From Sycobia sp. Sy_11 (taxonomy: Eukaryota > Arthropoda > Insecta > Hymenoptera > Epichrysomallidae), in contig JACCIC010000219.1 in NCBI GenBank assembly GCA_018907035.1, forward strand, positions 434,001 through 498,000: 64,000 bases of DNA. Direction: 5' to 3'. This document shows positions 22,441 through 33,663 of the stretch, one piece after another (the stretch's first letter is position 1; every line of letters begins with the position of its first letter). The position numbers were made by a program, and so were the translations under genes. A model generated the notes under the pieces. The model saw only the letters and a list, made by a program, of their open reading frames with translations. It was not told the origin of the DNA and did no database searches.

Positions 22441-23100
22441 ATTACTCTCATATAATAGATTATATAATATATAGATCAGCAAATATACGTATACATGTAC
22501 ATGTATTTTATATTTAGCTAAATGAAAATAATATTTTAAAGAAAAAGAATTACATGTATACGGATAAAAGTGCTATTTGTGCGGAGGAAATGTCCGTTTT
22601 GTGGAGAAAGTGGACACTTCTCTTCCTTCCTTTCGCTTATTGCGTTGGATTTATGACTCGTTGTATGCGCTCATCCTGTGCTGGGAAGGAGTTTTCCGAA
22701 GTCGCAGTCTCGCGCCAGCATGGGTTAACCTATATTAAAATTTGTGTCGTAGTTCGGCCAAGGTTGAGGAATGCGTTTAGAAACAAGCAGAAAGAAGATG
22801 ACAAGACGGTCGGCCGAGTTGTAAATCATAATAAAACTTGCGCACTCTTTTCCCGCTTTGTCTTACGGTGGAGTTCGGTAGTTCGTAAGAAAATATTCAA
22901 AATTTTCTTTCCGAATATTTTCTCAACGAAACTGCGTTGCGACTTAACACTCCCAGCGTAAAATACTTGGTTGAGGTACGAAAGCGAGCGTTTTCCTCTG
23001 TTCCAAATGTATGGTTGATGTGGAAAAGTATATAAACGCTCGGATAAGTAGGAGTAAAATGAGTTTTGCGTTTGTATTATAATTCATCGTATTTACTCTA
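22441..23100. other. Unassigned; GC-richer stretch with a TATA-like box
   Basis: A 135-codon plus-strand frame (22554-22961) has no recognisable domain. A TATATAAA box at about 23027-23034 followed by a GC-richer segment gives the impression of an LTR or promoter, but I cannot find a second copy or clear TG..CA ends. It borders the gypsy relic. Confidence 0.35.
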
Positions 23101-23124
23101 GGTTTTCGAAATCCCGACGTCGTT

Positions 23125-23493
23125 CTACGTACTTATCTCAAAGAACTTGCTAGTTTGATTCTGTTGTGATAGCGGCTCTGGTCTGGTAGTAACTGGGCAT
23201 GCCGCCTTAACATTTACTGGTTGATTTTCCTTAGTCTTGGTGTTACGTGTTATTAATAGGCGTGTGATACCAGTCCAAATAGCTCCAAGCAGACGGATTG
23301 AAAGTTCATAGACTTTGTGGAGTGCATATCCGCTGATGATGACACTGACTATTGTTTTAATTGTTTGTATGATAAATGAAACTCCCATGATTCCTGCGCT
23401 GCTTGTGCCGAAGGATATTAATTTTTCCCAAATCTTAATCCAAGTAGATTCGACAAGTTTGCTTACTGCGTTATCATTTAATAGTTTTTCCAT
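23125..23493 (-). pseudogene. Envelope-like C-terminal fragment with membrane segment
   Basis: The open frame of 122 codons on the minus strand contains a long hydrophobic stretch (SAGIMGVSFIIQTIKTIVSV, then VIISGYALHKVY) followed by a polar, Lys/Thr-rich tail, like the transmembrane end of gypsy-type envelope proteins. The upstream surface portion is only faintly readable between 23530 and 24300. It is a fragment of an old insect element, with no intact signal peptide. Confidence 0.6.
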
Positions 23494-24306
23494 TGTCTCT
23501 TCGTCGTTGTCTATTGGGTGACCATTAATTACTCTTCCTACATCGTTGAGAAATGCAGATTTTTCGATCTAGATCCTCTTGGGTGTAAATACCGTCTGTG
23601 GCAAGATCTTGTGGGCTGGCATATTTGCACGTTGGTTTTTAATACGGTTTTAGTATAGTGGGGCTTAATCCTGTTGCGGGTATAGGCATAATCTTATACC
23701 ATTGGTCGCCTATTTGGTATGCTGCTAGGAGCGTGGGGTTGCATGTTACTATAGTACCTTTGTTTTAAGGATATGAGTTCTAGGAGTCATGTATAACGTT
23801 TTATTGTCTCTTGTAACTGGTAGTTCCATGCAGCATTTTGAGCTGTGATGCATTTTTACCCCTACGCTGAAAAACTACATCCTGATATCTGTTTTACCTG
23901 GGTGCGTATGTACTTTTGCACGTATACAAATTTTAAGTTTACTTAATAACTTTAAACAACTAAAAGTTTAGAGTTTCATACTTTTGATGGCAGAGTGACT
24001 CCATTGTTTCTATTACTTGGTGTATCCAGGGTGCACTTTGTATATTTCACTTTCTTCCTCGGAAGGGTTTGATTCTTCTGATTCTAGTGTAGAAATGGAG
24101 TTTGTATCAGGTTGTTTAGGCGAAGAAGTTTGTGGGAGGGCGGCTGGTTCAGCCTCAAATTCTTCCTTTTCTTCCAATTCTCGCTTTCAGCATAGTTTGG
24201 TGCGGGTTGTGTGATATTTCGAGCCGGATGCTTATAGTGGTCTGGTAGATCATTCTTTTTCTCGATAGGTCCTTGTTGTGGTAAGTCTTGTGTGTCCCTT
24301 TTTGGC

Positions 24307-24830
24307 CTACCTCTTTTTCGTGGAGGTCTTTTCTCCGTGGGTTTCTGCTCGCTTACTAGTCGTCTTTTGTTTCATTAATCGAAAAATTGGTTCAAGGTAG
24401 TAGTTACCCGAACGAGTGAATATGTTTGTGGCCATTGTGTCCGGTGAATTGCGAGATAAGGCATCCGCGTTAGAATTTAATTTCCCTGGTTTATGGAGAA
24501 CTGTATAGTCGTACTCAGATAATTTAAAGCGCCATTTTTGTACGCGTGTGTTCACGTCAGCTGTTTTGAACCATACTAACGGCTGATGGTCTGTTATAAT
24601 CGTAATTTTTCTACCATAAACGTAAGACCGGAATGCTTTCACACTGTGCATAACCGCTAATGCTTCCTTTTCATATACTTCATAGTTTAATTCGGCATTA
24701 CGCAGTACTCGGGAAGTGTACGCGATAGGTCTATCTTTTCCGATTTTTCCTTGCGACAAAACACCTCGTACGGCGTATCCAGATGCATCTGTAGTTATGA
24801 TAAATGGTTGTGTAAGTTCGGGGAATTATA
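24307..24830 (-). pseudogene. Gypsy RNase H domain
   Basis: The frame shows QGKIGKDRPIAYTSRVLRNA, then YEVYEKEALAVMHSVKAFRS (catalytic Glu region), TIITDHQPLVWF (catalytic Asp) and the end signature KLNSNADALSRN. The domain degrades the RNA strand during reverse transcription. The sequence just N-terminal (24760-24830) contains the ASGYAVRGVLSQG part in the same sense, across a frame break. Confidence 0.85.
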
Positions 24831-25723
24831 GCAAGAGTGCATTGCATAGTATTACCTTTAATCTCTGAATAGCAATTTCTGTTTTATCGGACCACTGGAA
24901 TGTGACATCCTTTTGCAATAGTTTAGTGAAAGGTTTCGATATCACCGCAAAATTTTCTATGAATCGGCAATAATAACCGGCTAAACCAAGGAATTGCCTT
25001 ATGCCAATATTCTTCACATTCTTGGGTGTGGGAAATTTTTTACGGCTTCAATTTTTTGGGACATGGGCTCAGCCCTTGTTCACTCAGCCGGTGTCCTAAG
25101 TCGTTAACCTCTCTTTTGCAAAATTCCCACTTGTAGAATTGTAACTTTAGTCCAGCTTCTCGGAGTCTGTCTAATAATAGTTTTATTTTTTCTTCGTGCT
25201 CCTCTAATATGTTGGCGTATCTGACGATGTCGTCTAAATATACAAAGAGTTTGATGCCTTGCAGTCCCTTTAGAAGGCTATCCATTAGTCTTTGAAACGT
25301 TGCGGTTATATTGGGGAGGGGATAGGCGGCACTAATAGTTTTATCATTTAGCGCCCTGAAGTCGAGAAACATGCGCTATCTAGGGCAACCTTCTGAGTCT
25401 GCATGTTAGGCAGCGATACATAAAGGGCTATTACAAGGAGAGTTTGAAGCTTTTATTATACCTGTGGCTAGAAGATCGTTTACTTGTCTATTGATTTCTC
25501 CTTTTAATGTATGGGGGAATTTATATTGTTTAATATTAATTGGTTTGTCATCGATTGTTTTTATTCCATGCATTATGATAACTGTGCCCGGTAGAGTGTC
25601 ACCGGGTAAGAAAAAGACATCACGATTTTCTTCGACCAGGGTCTGTACATATTCCTTTTCTACAGAGTTCAAGTGTTCGGTACGTATTAACTCCCTTATA
25701 TTTAAGGTTTGGGTACACGACAC
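24831..25723 (-). pseudogene. Gypsy reverse transcriptase, frameshifted
   Basis: The N-terminal part is at 25406-25723 (KQYKFPHTLKGEINRQVNDL, then SPCNSPLC). The middle is at 25040-25372, with FLDFRALNDKTISAAYPLPN and the catalytic FVYLDDIV. The thumb is at 24826-25017 (IRQFLGLAGYYCRFIENFAV). Between the DFRALND part and the catalytic YLDD the usual palm block with the first Asp is shortened: LMDSLLKGLQGIKLFVYLDD follows TATFQR almost directly. That deletion alone would inactivate the enzyme. Confidence 0.85.
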
Positions 25724-26158
25724 GGTCCTGATTCCTAGACTGGGAATTTTAGATTCGACTTCGGTGCAAGTAAGATTTAAGTTTTCTGAGATAACCGTTT
25801 GTGTAACTGGATGTAATGTCCTAACTGATATACTCTCATTGTCAAAATATCAGTCGAGGAATTGATCCGTTTCATCGTTAATATATAATGAATCTCCGTC
25901 AAATTCGTCGTCGGTTTCATCACTCTCGTCAGTAGGGTTGTTGATGTTTATCGAGTAATTCGTATAGTCCGATGTTTCTTTTTCTGGTGGTTTTTCAAAT
26001 TCCCTTGTTAAATTTTTAGGTGATGTAAAGGTAATTGGGCGATCAGTAGTAGGATACTCCATTTGTTTTGACTCGTAGTTTAATTTTACTAGGGCATCAC
26101 AATGATATCGCGCACCTAAGATTCCGCTGTATGGTATCGGGAAGTCCTCGGGGATGAC
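25724..26158 (-). pseudogene. Gypsy pol N-terminal/protease region
   Basis: Minus-strand reading begins at the LINE junction with HVIPEDFPIPYSGILGARY, the end of an aspartic-protease domain, and continues through an acidic linker (DESDETDDEFDGDSLYINDE) towards the RT. The catalytic Asp-Thr/Ser-Gly of the protease lies beyond the junction and is absent. The frame continues to 26341, but the part past 26158 is antisense of the LINE and meaningless. Confidence 0.65.
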
Positions 26159-27770
26159 GTGGAATATGAATGGAAGTAGTGTAGCTGACGCACTGCATCC
26201 GCAGATTGCGGTAGAACTGGACACGGAAGTGATCATTATTAGTGAGCAATACAAAGACAGACGTTCACCGACTTGGCTTGCTAGCAGCTCAAGCAAGTCT
26301 GCAGTTTGGTTTCGGGGAAAAGAGCGCGTCAAACATCGCATGCTATAGAATTGAGGACGACTGTGTCTGAGCGAGGGCTGCTGGTGTTAACTATGTCAGC
26401 GTTTACCTAAGCCCCAACTACAGTGCCTCCGAGTACGCAGACAAACTCGATAGAATTCAGGACGCGGCACGAGAAATACCTTGCGACGTAACCATGGCGG
26501 GCGACTGTAACGCGCGAACCATCGAGTGGAGAATGTGACCAACAGACGAGGACGACTGCTACTGGAGACGGCCGCAAGGCTGGACCGGACAGTACTCAAC
26601 GAAGGAACGACACCGACTTACAGATGACTCTGTCTGAAAATCTGGTATGGTAATTCCATACCAGATGTGAGTCTGGCCTCGAACAGAATTCGGATAAGGG
26701 TGAAGGAGTGCTGGGTCATCGAAGGCTGCACAGCCAGTAATCACGAGTACATTGTCTTCAAACTGACAAAGGACACGGAACGAATGGAAGGGAGAGGTAC
26801 AAGTCTTACCAAACGGAACTCAAAGCGCTTAGATAAGGACAAACTCGAAAGGCAGTTACAATATGCAGAGCCTGCCTCACGGGAGGTGCCTCAAGATTTG
26901 GCGAGCCAGGATAGGGTGGAAGCGTTAGCGGTGACGACGACTGGCTTTCTCCAACGTCTATGCGATGACACCATGCCCAAGAAACGGAACACATACAACA
27001 GATGGCAGACATATTGGTGGATGGTTGCAATCGCGGATCTCAGAAGCAACTGCTTCAAGCTGCGACGGAGAGCTCAACGAGCCCGAAGTCGAGGCGAAGT
27101 GGGAATCTACTCTGCGGACTATAGTTTCGCCAGGAGGCAGCTGAGATTTGCGTTCAATGACAATAAGAAACGGCGTTGGACTCGACCCATCGACGAGGTG
27201 AACTCAGATCCTTGGGGAAACGGTTACAAAATTGTGATACGCGCAGTGGGTGTTCGAGGCCCATCGGTATTACGAGACGCGGAAACAATGGAACGGATAA
27301 TCCAAGGATTTTTCTCGACCAATCCAGATAGAACGGACGTGACGAATGAGACAGCAGAGAAGGATGTCCCTCTCTTCACACAGGAAGAGCTCTATAGGCC
27401 TTCGGATGCGTTGAAGCCTAACAAGGCTCCGGGTCCCGATGGCATACCTCGCGAGATGCTTCGGGTGGTCGCTTTACGTCACCCGGGTATCCTTTTAGAC
27501 ATATACAACGGGTGCCTGATAGAGGGAATCTTTAGCAGACAATGGAAGGAGGTTCGTCTGGTTCTCATCAGTAAAACTAAAGGGAAACCTGATTTGCCTT
27601 TTTTGTACAGGCTCTGCCTACTTAATACGATAGGGAAGTTGTTTGAGCTACTACTAAGACCAAGGCAACAATCAAAATGCCGGAGACCTATCCGAAACAC
27701 AATACGGATCCATCGGCCAGGCGGATCCCTCTCCCAGCGCTTCTGCCATTCGGTTATCGTGACAGCTCTA
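26155..27770 (+). mobile_element. R1-like LINE, 5'- and 3'-truncated, plus strand
   Basis: It starts inside the APE endonuclease (VELDTEVIIISEQYKDR, about 26208-26258) and goes through a CNARTIEW-like block and CTASNHEYIVF (SDH region, about 26728-26758). An uninterrupted 431-codon frame (26667-27962) carries the endonuclease end and RT N-terminus with ALKPNKAPGPDGIPREMLR (about 27408-27464) and WKEVRLVLISKTKGKPD. The RT palm is missing: the reading loses meaning near 27770, where the opposite LINE begins. The 5' endonuclease part has several stops. Confidence 0.85.
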
Positions 27771-27782
27771 TTCTGTGATTTA

Positions 27783-30380
27783 TTATATGATACACTCTAT
27801 TATATGATACACTTCTATCGTAACTGCCTCTATTCTGCCGAGAATATTCTTATTCTGGTGGACAAATTTCTTTTCTTGTGCCTGGAGATCAATGGGGGTA
27901 ACACATGCGATTACCAGCACCGCCGACTCGGAAACCGTACGGTAGAAGCTCACGATGCGTAATGCCTCTCTACGCTGCACTGCCGCCATTCTTTTTCTAT
28001 ATTTTTGGGCCATCAGTGCATCGGCCCATACCTCCGCGCCGTATAGCATGATGGATTCAGCTGTCCTTATGAGCAGACGCCGCTTGCAGGGTGCTGGACC
28101 ACCAACATTGGCCATCAATCTGCTAAGTTGTGCTGTCACTCGGGCAGCTCTATCCGCCACTTTTTTTATTTGGTCCCAGAAGGTCAGCTTGGAATCAAGC
28201 GTCACCCCCAGGTACCTTACAGCTGCTTTGGTACTCAACGTCGTATCTCCAACCTGCATAAGGCGTATCTTTGGGATACGTTTCTTAGTTAGGAGCACGA
28301 TCTCCGTTTCCGCCGCCACCAGTTCTAACCCATTGTTCTACATCCATCTCTGCACTCGATGCATCACCTGGTTGAGTCGCATGTGTGCAGCGTCATAATC
28401 TCTAGCGATGATAATGGCTGCTACATCATCTGCGTATCCAACCAGAAAGGTGTCCTCAGGCATCTACATCCGGAGTATTCCATCATATGAAACGTTCCAC
28501 ATGTCGGCTCAGAGTACAGACCCCTGAGCCACCCCGGAACTACGTTTTTTCCTTCTCCGACCGTCCGTTGTCTCGTAAACCAAGTATCGATCCTTAAGGT
28601 AGTCATCCAATATACGAAGTATATAAGGTGGCATCCGAAAGTCTCGCTCCATGGCCCTCAAAACATTTGCCCATCCAACAGAGTTGAAGGCATTCCGAAC
28701 GTCAAGGGTAGCCAGGAGGCAAACAGGTCGAGAGTAGTGATTACGTCTCTCTGTGCGCCTCACCGCATCAACAACCTCGAGGATTGTCACCCTGCCTCCC
28801 CGGAATCCGTAATGTCTGTCAGCCAAGCCGCCGGCAGCAGCAACAGCTCCCAGGAGTCGTGACTTCAATAGACGCTCCATCAGCTTTCTAGCTGTATCTA
28901 ACATACATAGAGGTCGATACTACGAGGGCGCCTCCGGCGGACCCTTGCCCTTGTCGATAAGCACAAGTTTCACCACCTTCCAGCTAGAATAGAATAAACC
29001 AGCTGTCAAGCACGAATTGTACATCGATAGAAGGAGTTCTGGATGCTCCTCAACTAGTATTTTCAGCACCTCTCCTGGAATTCCGTCAAGTCCTGGAGCT
29101 CTCTTATTCCGCATGGTTCTCACGGCTCTACCGAGCTCCTCTTTGCTGAAAAGAGGTACATCCAGTTCTCGTTTCGGTGGAGCTGGATCAGACTTATCAG
29201 GGTGGGTAGGGAACAGGGTATCTACGATGTTTCGCATTGTGCCGTAGTCCAAGGTGCCCATGTTTCCATGAGCTCCTAGTTTTCCAGCAACTACCCTGTA
29301 TCCCAATTCCCATGGATCCCCATCTATGTCTTCACACAGCGCCTTCCAGCATCGGCGTTTGCTGGCTTCGATCGCTCGTCGAAGGGCTTTCTTAGATAGC
29401 TTGTATTCAGCCCTCATCATAGTGATGTCATCTCCGTGTTTACGAGCGCTCTGTGACATTCGTCGTAGATGTAAACACCTACGCCTCATGTCAGCTATCT
29501 TAGCCGTCCACCAGTAAACAGGACGTATTTTTCCACCAACCACTTTGCACGGCATCGACTCTTCGCAAGCCCGGCGTAGAATGCGCATTGTGGCGCTAGT
29601 CAACTCCCTGGCGTGCTGAATTGTCGATGAGCCATTTGGAATCCTAACAAGGCTTTGCTGACCGCGTTCAATGGCCTGTGAGAATTTCTCTCTATTTATC
29701 CCTGCAACGTTCCATCTAGGGGGCCCTCGCGAATTGTGTCCAGTGAAACCTGGCATTCTATCGCATACGCGGAATGTGATGTACTGGTGATCGCTGGCTG
29801 TGTAGTCCTCGATCACCTGCCAGTCCTGGATTCGAGAGGCCAGATGTTCTGTCGCAAAGGTCACATCAGGTATAGTTTCGGCATAGCCCGGTCTCCTGAA
29901 GGTCGAAGTATTACCATTATTTAGAACTATTAGACCAAGTCTGGACGCTAGTTCCATGACTCTTCGACCTCTGGAGTCGGGCTCCGCCATTCTCCATTCT
30001 AGGGCCCTTGCATTAAAGTCACCTGCCATTACCAGCTCACCTTTCATTTCTCTGACGGTGTCCTCCAGGTTATCTAATATGACCTGGTAGTCACCTATGG
30101 CTTGATTTGGTGTAAGATAGCAACTCACATACGTGATGTGATTGCATGTTACTCAAACATAGCCATTTGCAGATCCATGATCCTCTACTTTTGTTTTTCG
30201 TGGGTCAGGAATCCAAATGGCTGCCGTTCCATAGTTATCGGTGAACCAACCTACTCCTTCTCTGTTCCGATACTGTTCGCTGATAATTAATATATCAGCA
30301 TCAGTATCGTGGCAAAGCCGAAGAAGGAGGTGATCAGCTGTGCTGCTACGATTAATATTCCCTTGCAGAATTACGACCAT
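27783..30380 (-). pseudogene. ORF2 of an R1-like LINE (endonuclease + RT), few lesions
   Basis: The minus-strand frame starts at 30380 with MVVILQGNINRSSTADHLLL and LIISEQYRNR. It continues at 30128-28920 with GELVMAGDFNARALEW, TASDHQYITF (endonuclease), then RNKRAPGLDGIPGEVLK (RT start). Next is 28904-28509 with AFNSVGWANVLRAM and SGVAQGSVL, a GYADDVAAII catalytic motif at about 28454-28425, and a C-terminal part at 28319-27783 (AVRYLGVTLDSKL). The breaks are a stop near 30130, a frameshift near 28910 and another near 28330-28500. It overlaps ORF1 by about 10 bases, as in many R1-like elements. No RNase H domain is seen. Confidence 0.88.
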
Positions 30381-31554
30381 TTAGCCTTTTTTGAGAGAGC
30401 CTCGCGAAAAGTCGGACAGGCGCCGGAACCGGCAACGTGCCGGCGTACCTCCGATTTCGCTTCACCTTTACAGAGAAAGCATTCGGGTTCTGCGGTGCAA
30501 GACGCAACCTTGTGTTCTCTCTGTCTGCATCGATAACAACAGGCGCTACGATCAGGGCCTTTACAGCTATGGCTCCGGTAGCCATATCCTAGGCACCTGT
30601 AGCACCTCGTTATTATTTCGCGGCGGCGTACACGACAATTCACCAGGCCCACTCGCAAAAACCCGATCTTCAGCAGACGCACGGCAGCAACCTCTTCCAG
30701 CACTACGATGGCAGCACGCTGTTCCGCAGTGCTGGGTTTGGTCACTCTAACCTGCAGCTCGCCACAATAATCTGGCAGTTTACTTTTGAGGGCCTCACAC
30801 ACCTCATTCTACGTCACGCAGCTGTCCAGATCTCTAACCTCTAGACTTTCTCTAGGTGTCAGCTCCCTGACACAGCCGCTCTGGCCAGTTGCTTCCTTGA
30901 GCACTTCAGCGAGTGCCTTCCGACCTTCGGGTTTGGTATGTCTGAGTTCAATCAGCACCTCACCCGCTTTGGTTTTCCGGACGGTCCTCACATCCGCGCC
31001 CAAGTCCTCCGGTTTGACCGCTCTGATGGATCTCATCACCTCAGCGTAGGATTTCCCCTGCGCTGGATTGATGGCGATCGCATCGAGCTTTGGCCTTTTT
31101 TTTTTAATTTCTGTGATTATTACTTTCGTTTTTGGATGCTGAGGTTGTTCCTCAGCATTCTGCTCACTTTGCTTCTTCTTATTGTTCTTTTTTTTGTTTT
31201 TACTTCTTGCCACCCTTCTTTTTTGTCCTCCTGTTCTCCCCCTTTTTTCTCCTTAGTAAGGGAGATATCCGGGGGACTTGATGCCGGTCTCTTCGGGGTT
31301 ATCTCTTCTCTCTTCTGTCTAGTTGTTGGCAGGAGGCTCCCCGGTACCTTCTTCCCTTGTATTTTGTGCTGAAGAGCATCTACGAGCTCTTTAGCTTTTG
31401 GAAGGCCATCCTTGATATCTTTTTTAATGTTTGGTTTGCTCTTCATTGCTTTGATCATGTCCTTGAGCAGCCGAGCAAGTTGGAGAATAATCTCCAGTTC
31501 ACTCGTCCGCTCAACAGACTTAATCCCGGCCTCAGCCGGCTGTCCCTCCCCCAC
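30371..31554 (-). pseudogene. ORF1 (zinc-knuckle gag-like) of the same LINE
   Basis: Three consecutive minus-strand frames cover it. 31554-31120 is the N-terminal, Lys-rich helical part. 31213-30809 is basic, with an alpha/beta-type segment SYAEVMRSIRAV and GEVLIELRHTKPEGRKALAE. 30802-30371 carries the zinc knuckles CYRCLGYGYRSHSC, CYRCRQREHKVASC and a third CFLCKG-type cluster. Two lesions, at about 31120-31213 and near 30805, break the frame. The first two knuckles keep the C-x2-C-x4-H-x4-C spacing. The protein binds the element RNA. Confidence 0.85.
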
Positions 31555-32030
31555 TCCAAGGTAACTCTTTTGTTGCTTTTGGCAATCAATGGGTCAATTT
31601 TTTTTTTAATTTCATTCCTGCAGATGGTCGGCCTCCTGGACCCTTCAACGTTGAGCTCGATAAGGCAGCCCCCCAACACATGCCTGTAAGGGCTGACTCA
31701 TCTCGGACCATTGTGCAGGAGTATAGCGCGCTCTGGTGCGTTATTCCACCTCCGCCCTCTCGAGCTTCGCACCCCAACAACAAGGTGTTTCACTCTCTGG
31801 AGAGACATCGGAGGAAATCACACATCGAACGCGCTCGCCAAGACCGTTTGACTAGATCTGGCTAGGATCTAGCCTCCCGTCTTGCCGTCAGCGGGAGCCA
31901 AAGATGTTTCGGGTCACCCAGCACGCAACCGGGCGTAAGCCTCGACACGCAGGATCTCCTTTTGGCAGCTCACGGGTCGCACCGCACGGCAAACACGGCG
32001 GTCTGTCATTTGTTCAAGAGTACCTCATTC
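31555..32030 (-). mobile_element. Probable 5' UTR of the minus-strand LINE
   Basis: A GC-richer stretch directly upstream (minus strand) of ORF1 has composition like the LINE and unlike the AT-rich flank. The end near 32030 is judged from the composition change only. Confidence 0.45.
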
Positions 32031-32400
32031 TAACCTTCATTCATGTAGATTCATACATTTGCCCTCAAATATTCTAGTGAAACTCCAATGTTTGAAGTTC
32101 ACTCATGCATCTATAATTACTCTGCTAGGATCCCTTTTACAGGAACGTTCGCTTACGCTCCGCATGTGTTTTCACTCCTCAAGAGATATCCGTTTATAGA
32201 GTCTCTGAGCGAGTGTGCCTTCCTTAATCTCTGTCTTACTGACGAAGGTCTGTTTATGGGACCTGCAGCTTCGATCATGGTCGGCATGGAAGTCCCTATT
32301 CAGTTGTCCTTTCGGGTCTTCCAGCACATCATTGCTCCGTGCGTTAACTCATTTACTCTGGGATATACTCTAGGGATATCCGCTTACTCATAAAATGGCA
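32031..32400 (+). other. Unrecognised segment with a 101-codon frame
   Basis: A plus-strand frame at 32088-32393 reads through without stops but shows no domain I know. It ends just before a LINE-type tail and may be part of the same repeat. Confidence 0.3.
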
Positions 32401-32409
32401 GCTATCATA

Positions 32410-32530
32410 CTATCTTTTCGCCCTTCCATTCATTGGTAGGAGGAGGTACTCTTTTAAGCCCATCACCCGATCGGCTGAGAGATGGTGAAATAGCCGATCT
32501 TCGTCAAGGTACAGACAACGGATGGGCAAA

Positions 32531-32574
<44 letters not shown>

Positions 32575-32575
32575 G
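32410..32575 (+). mobile_element. LINE or SINE 3' end with (AAT)n tail
   Basis: The sequence CCGATCGGCTGAGAGATGGT (near 32468) is followed by GGATGGGCAAAG at about 32520 and then an (AAT)n run of about 45 bases (32531-32573). This is the typical arrangement of an I/R1-group LINE 3' terminus. The body upstream is not recognisable. Confidence 0.6.
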
Positions 32576-33170
32576 GAATAATAATAACAATAAAATTAAT
32601 AGTTATCCTAGTAAAATATTAGTAATACCAACAACATTATCAAGCGTTACTAATATTAATATAAAAAGCAAACTGTTAGTTCTATTATTATATATAATTA
32701 TTATATTAGTTACTAAATATCTATAAATAGTATTCATAAGTATTTAAATATCGCGGCAACTTAAATATAATATAATCTTTAATTTAATTTTGAGCAGTAT
32801 TGTTCTTTTGTTAGTTTTAATTCTCACGTTTTCACGATGAGAATCAAAACAGATATTTCAAGACGCCAGAGAATCGTCGAATTATATTTTATGGGTCAGT
32901 TTGTAATCAGACTACTTTGCGTTGTGTGGAGGTTATGTCAACGCTTACTTCGAGAGCGAGGGCGCGCGACTCTAGCCTCCAAATTTTCGACGGGTATGAG
33001 AAAATGCAGCGCAGTTCCCTATACGTTCAAAAAAGATGTTCTTTTGAGTTAGTGAATAACGTCATTGTTAGCCACTTGTAGTTGTAACTTAAGTTATTTG
33101 TATTTTATAATTAATTGTTAATATCCAAAACGTCTCACGACGTAACAATATTATTACGTATTATTTTCGA
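32576..33170. other. AT-rich spacer
   Basis: No element motif is seen. A 71-codon frame (32837-33052) begins with QRIVELYFMGQF, faintly like a transposase helix-turn-helix, but is too short to call. Confidence 0.35.
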
Positions 33171-33175
33171 TTTAT

Positions 33176-33228
33176 CTAATTGGACTGTAAGACCAATAAA
33201 AATATTTATTAATTTATATACATATTGG
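33176..33228 (-). repeat. Fragment of the PLE terminal segment
   Basis: The segment starting TTGGACTGTAAGACCAATAA matches the PLE termini at about 18015-18055 (reverse complement), 56655-56695 and 57225-57261. Confidence 0.7.
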
Positions 33229-33259
33229 AAAAAAATATTTTTCTTCATCTTTAATCCGA

Positions 33260-33661
33260 AATTCTTCAGCTTAGAAATTATTCGTGGGTTTTGCATCATG
33301 ATAACACATTTGTTCATTTATCGTTGCTTGTGAGAGATTTTTTGGCCAAAACTACAGTCATGTCTCAGTCTCCATATTCACTAGGTTTTGTACCCAATGA
33401 TTTTTTTCTAAACATGAAAAGACCCATGAAAGGATATCGACTTTCACCGATTGAGGAGATAAGAACTGCATCGCTGAAAGTTCCTAAGGCTATACCAAAA
33501 AATGATTATTAGAACTGCTTCGATGCTTGGAAAAAGCATTGGCATAAGTTTATTATATCGATGGGGGGCGGGTTACTTGAGGGGTCAATATAAGTATTGA
33601 TTATTAAAAAAATATTTTTTGAGAAAACCAAAAAGTCACCTTATTATTTGAACCCACCTCG
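33260..33661 (+). mobile_element. Mariner 3' fragment with the same terminal repeat as the 3.9-kb copy
   Basis: The plus-strand frame has LHHDNTFVHLSLLVRDFLAK (second catalytic block), a degraded third block (SPYSLGFVPNDFF; the SPD of the family is lost but the final Asp remains) and the C-terminal RPMKGYRLSPIEEI and WKKHWHKFIIS. The right end (TCACCTTATTATTTGAACCC, then ACCTCG to 33661) is the reverse complement of the left terminal repeat at 3878, followed by TA. The 5' two-thirds are missing. Confidence 0.85.
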
Positions 33662-33663
33662 TA

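Larger units (their letters stand above)
23110..26158 (-). mobile_element. Ty3/gypsy (errantivirus-like) provirus relic, integrase deleted
   Basis: The minus-strand order is protease (26158 down to about 25730), RT (25723-24830), RNase H (24830-24330), a short Lys/Arg-rich linker and then an envelope-like C-terminus at 23125-23493. No integrase lies between RNase H and the envelope-like part, so about a kilobase of the expected order is missing. Frameshifts split the polyprotein. The right end is cut at about 26158 by the start of a plus-strand LINE. Confidence 0.85.

Noticed and set aside
22259..22441. 60-codon open frame rich in Tyr, Ile and His
   Set aside because: It is a translation of TA and ACAT microsatellites.
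22554..22961. 135-codon plus-strand frame as a host gene
   Set aside because: No recognisable domain, no splice signals I can support, and it adjoins a retroelement; it may be LTR sequence.
25850..26341. 163-codon minus-strand frame read as one gene
   Set aside because: The part beyond 26158 is antisense of the plus-strand LINE; only 25850-26158 belongs to the gypsy relic.
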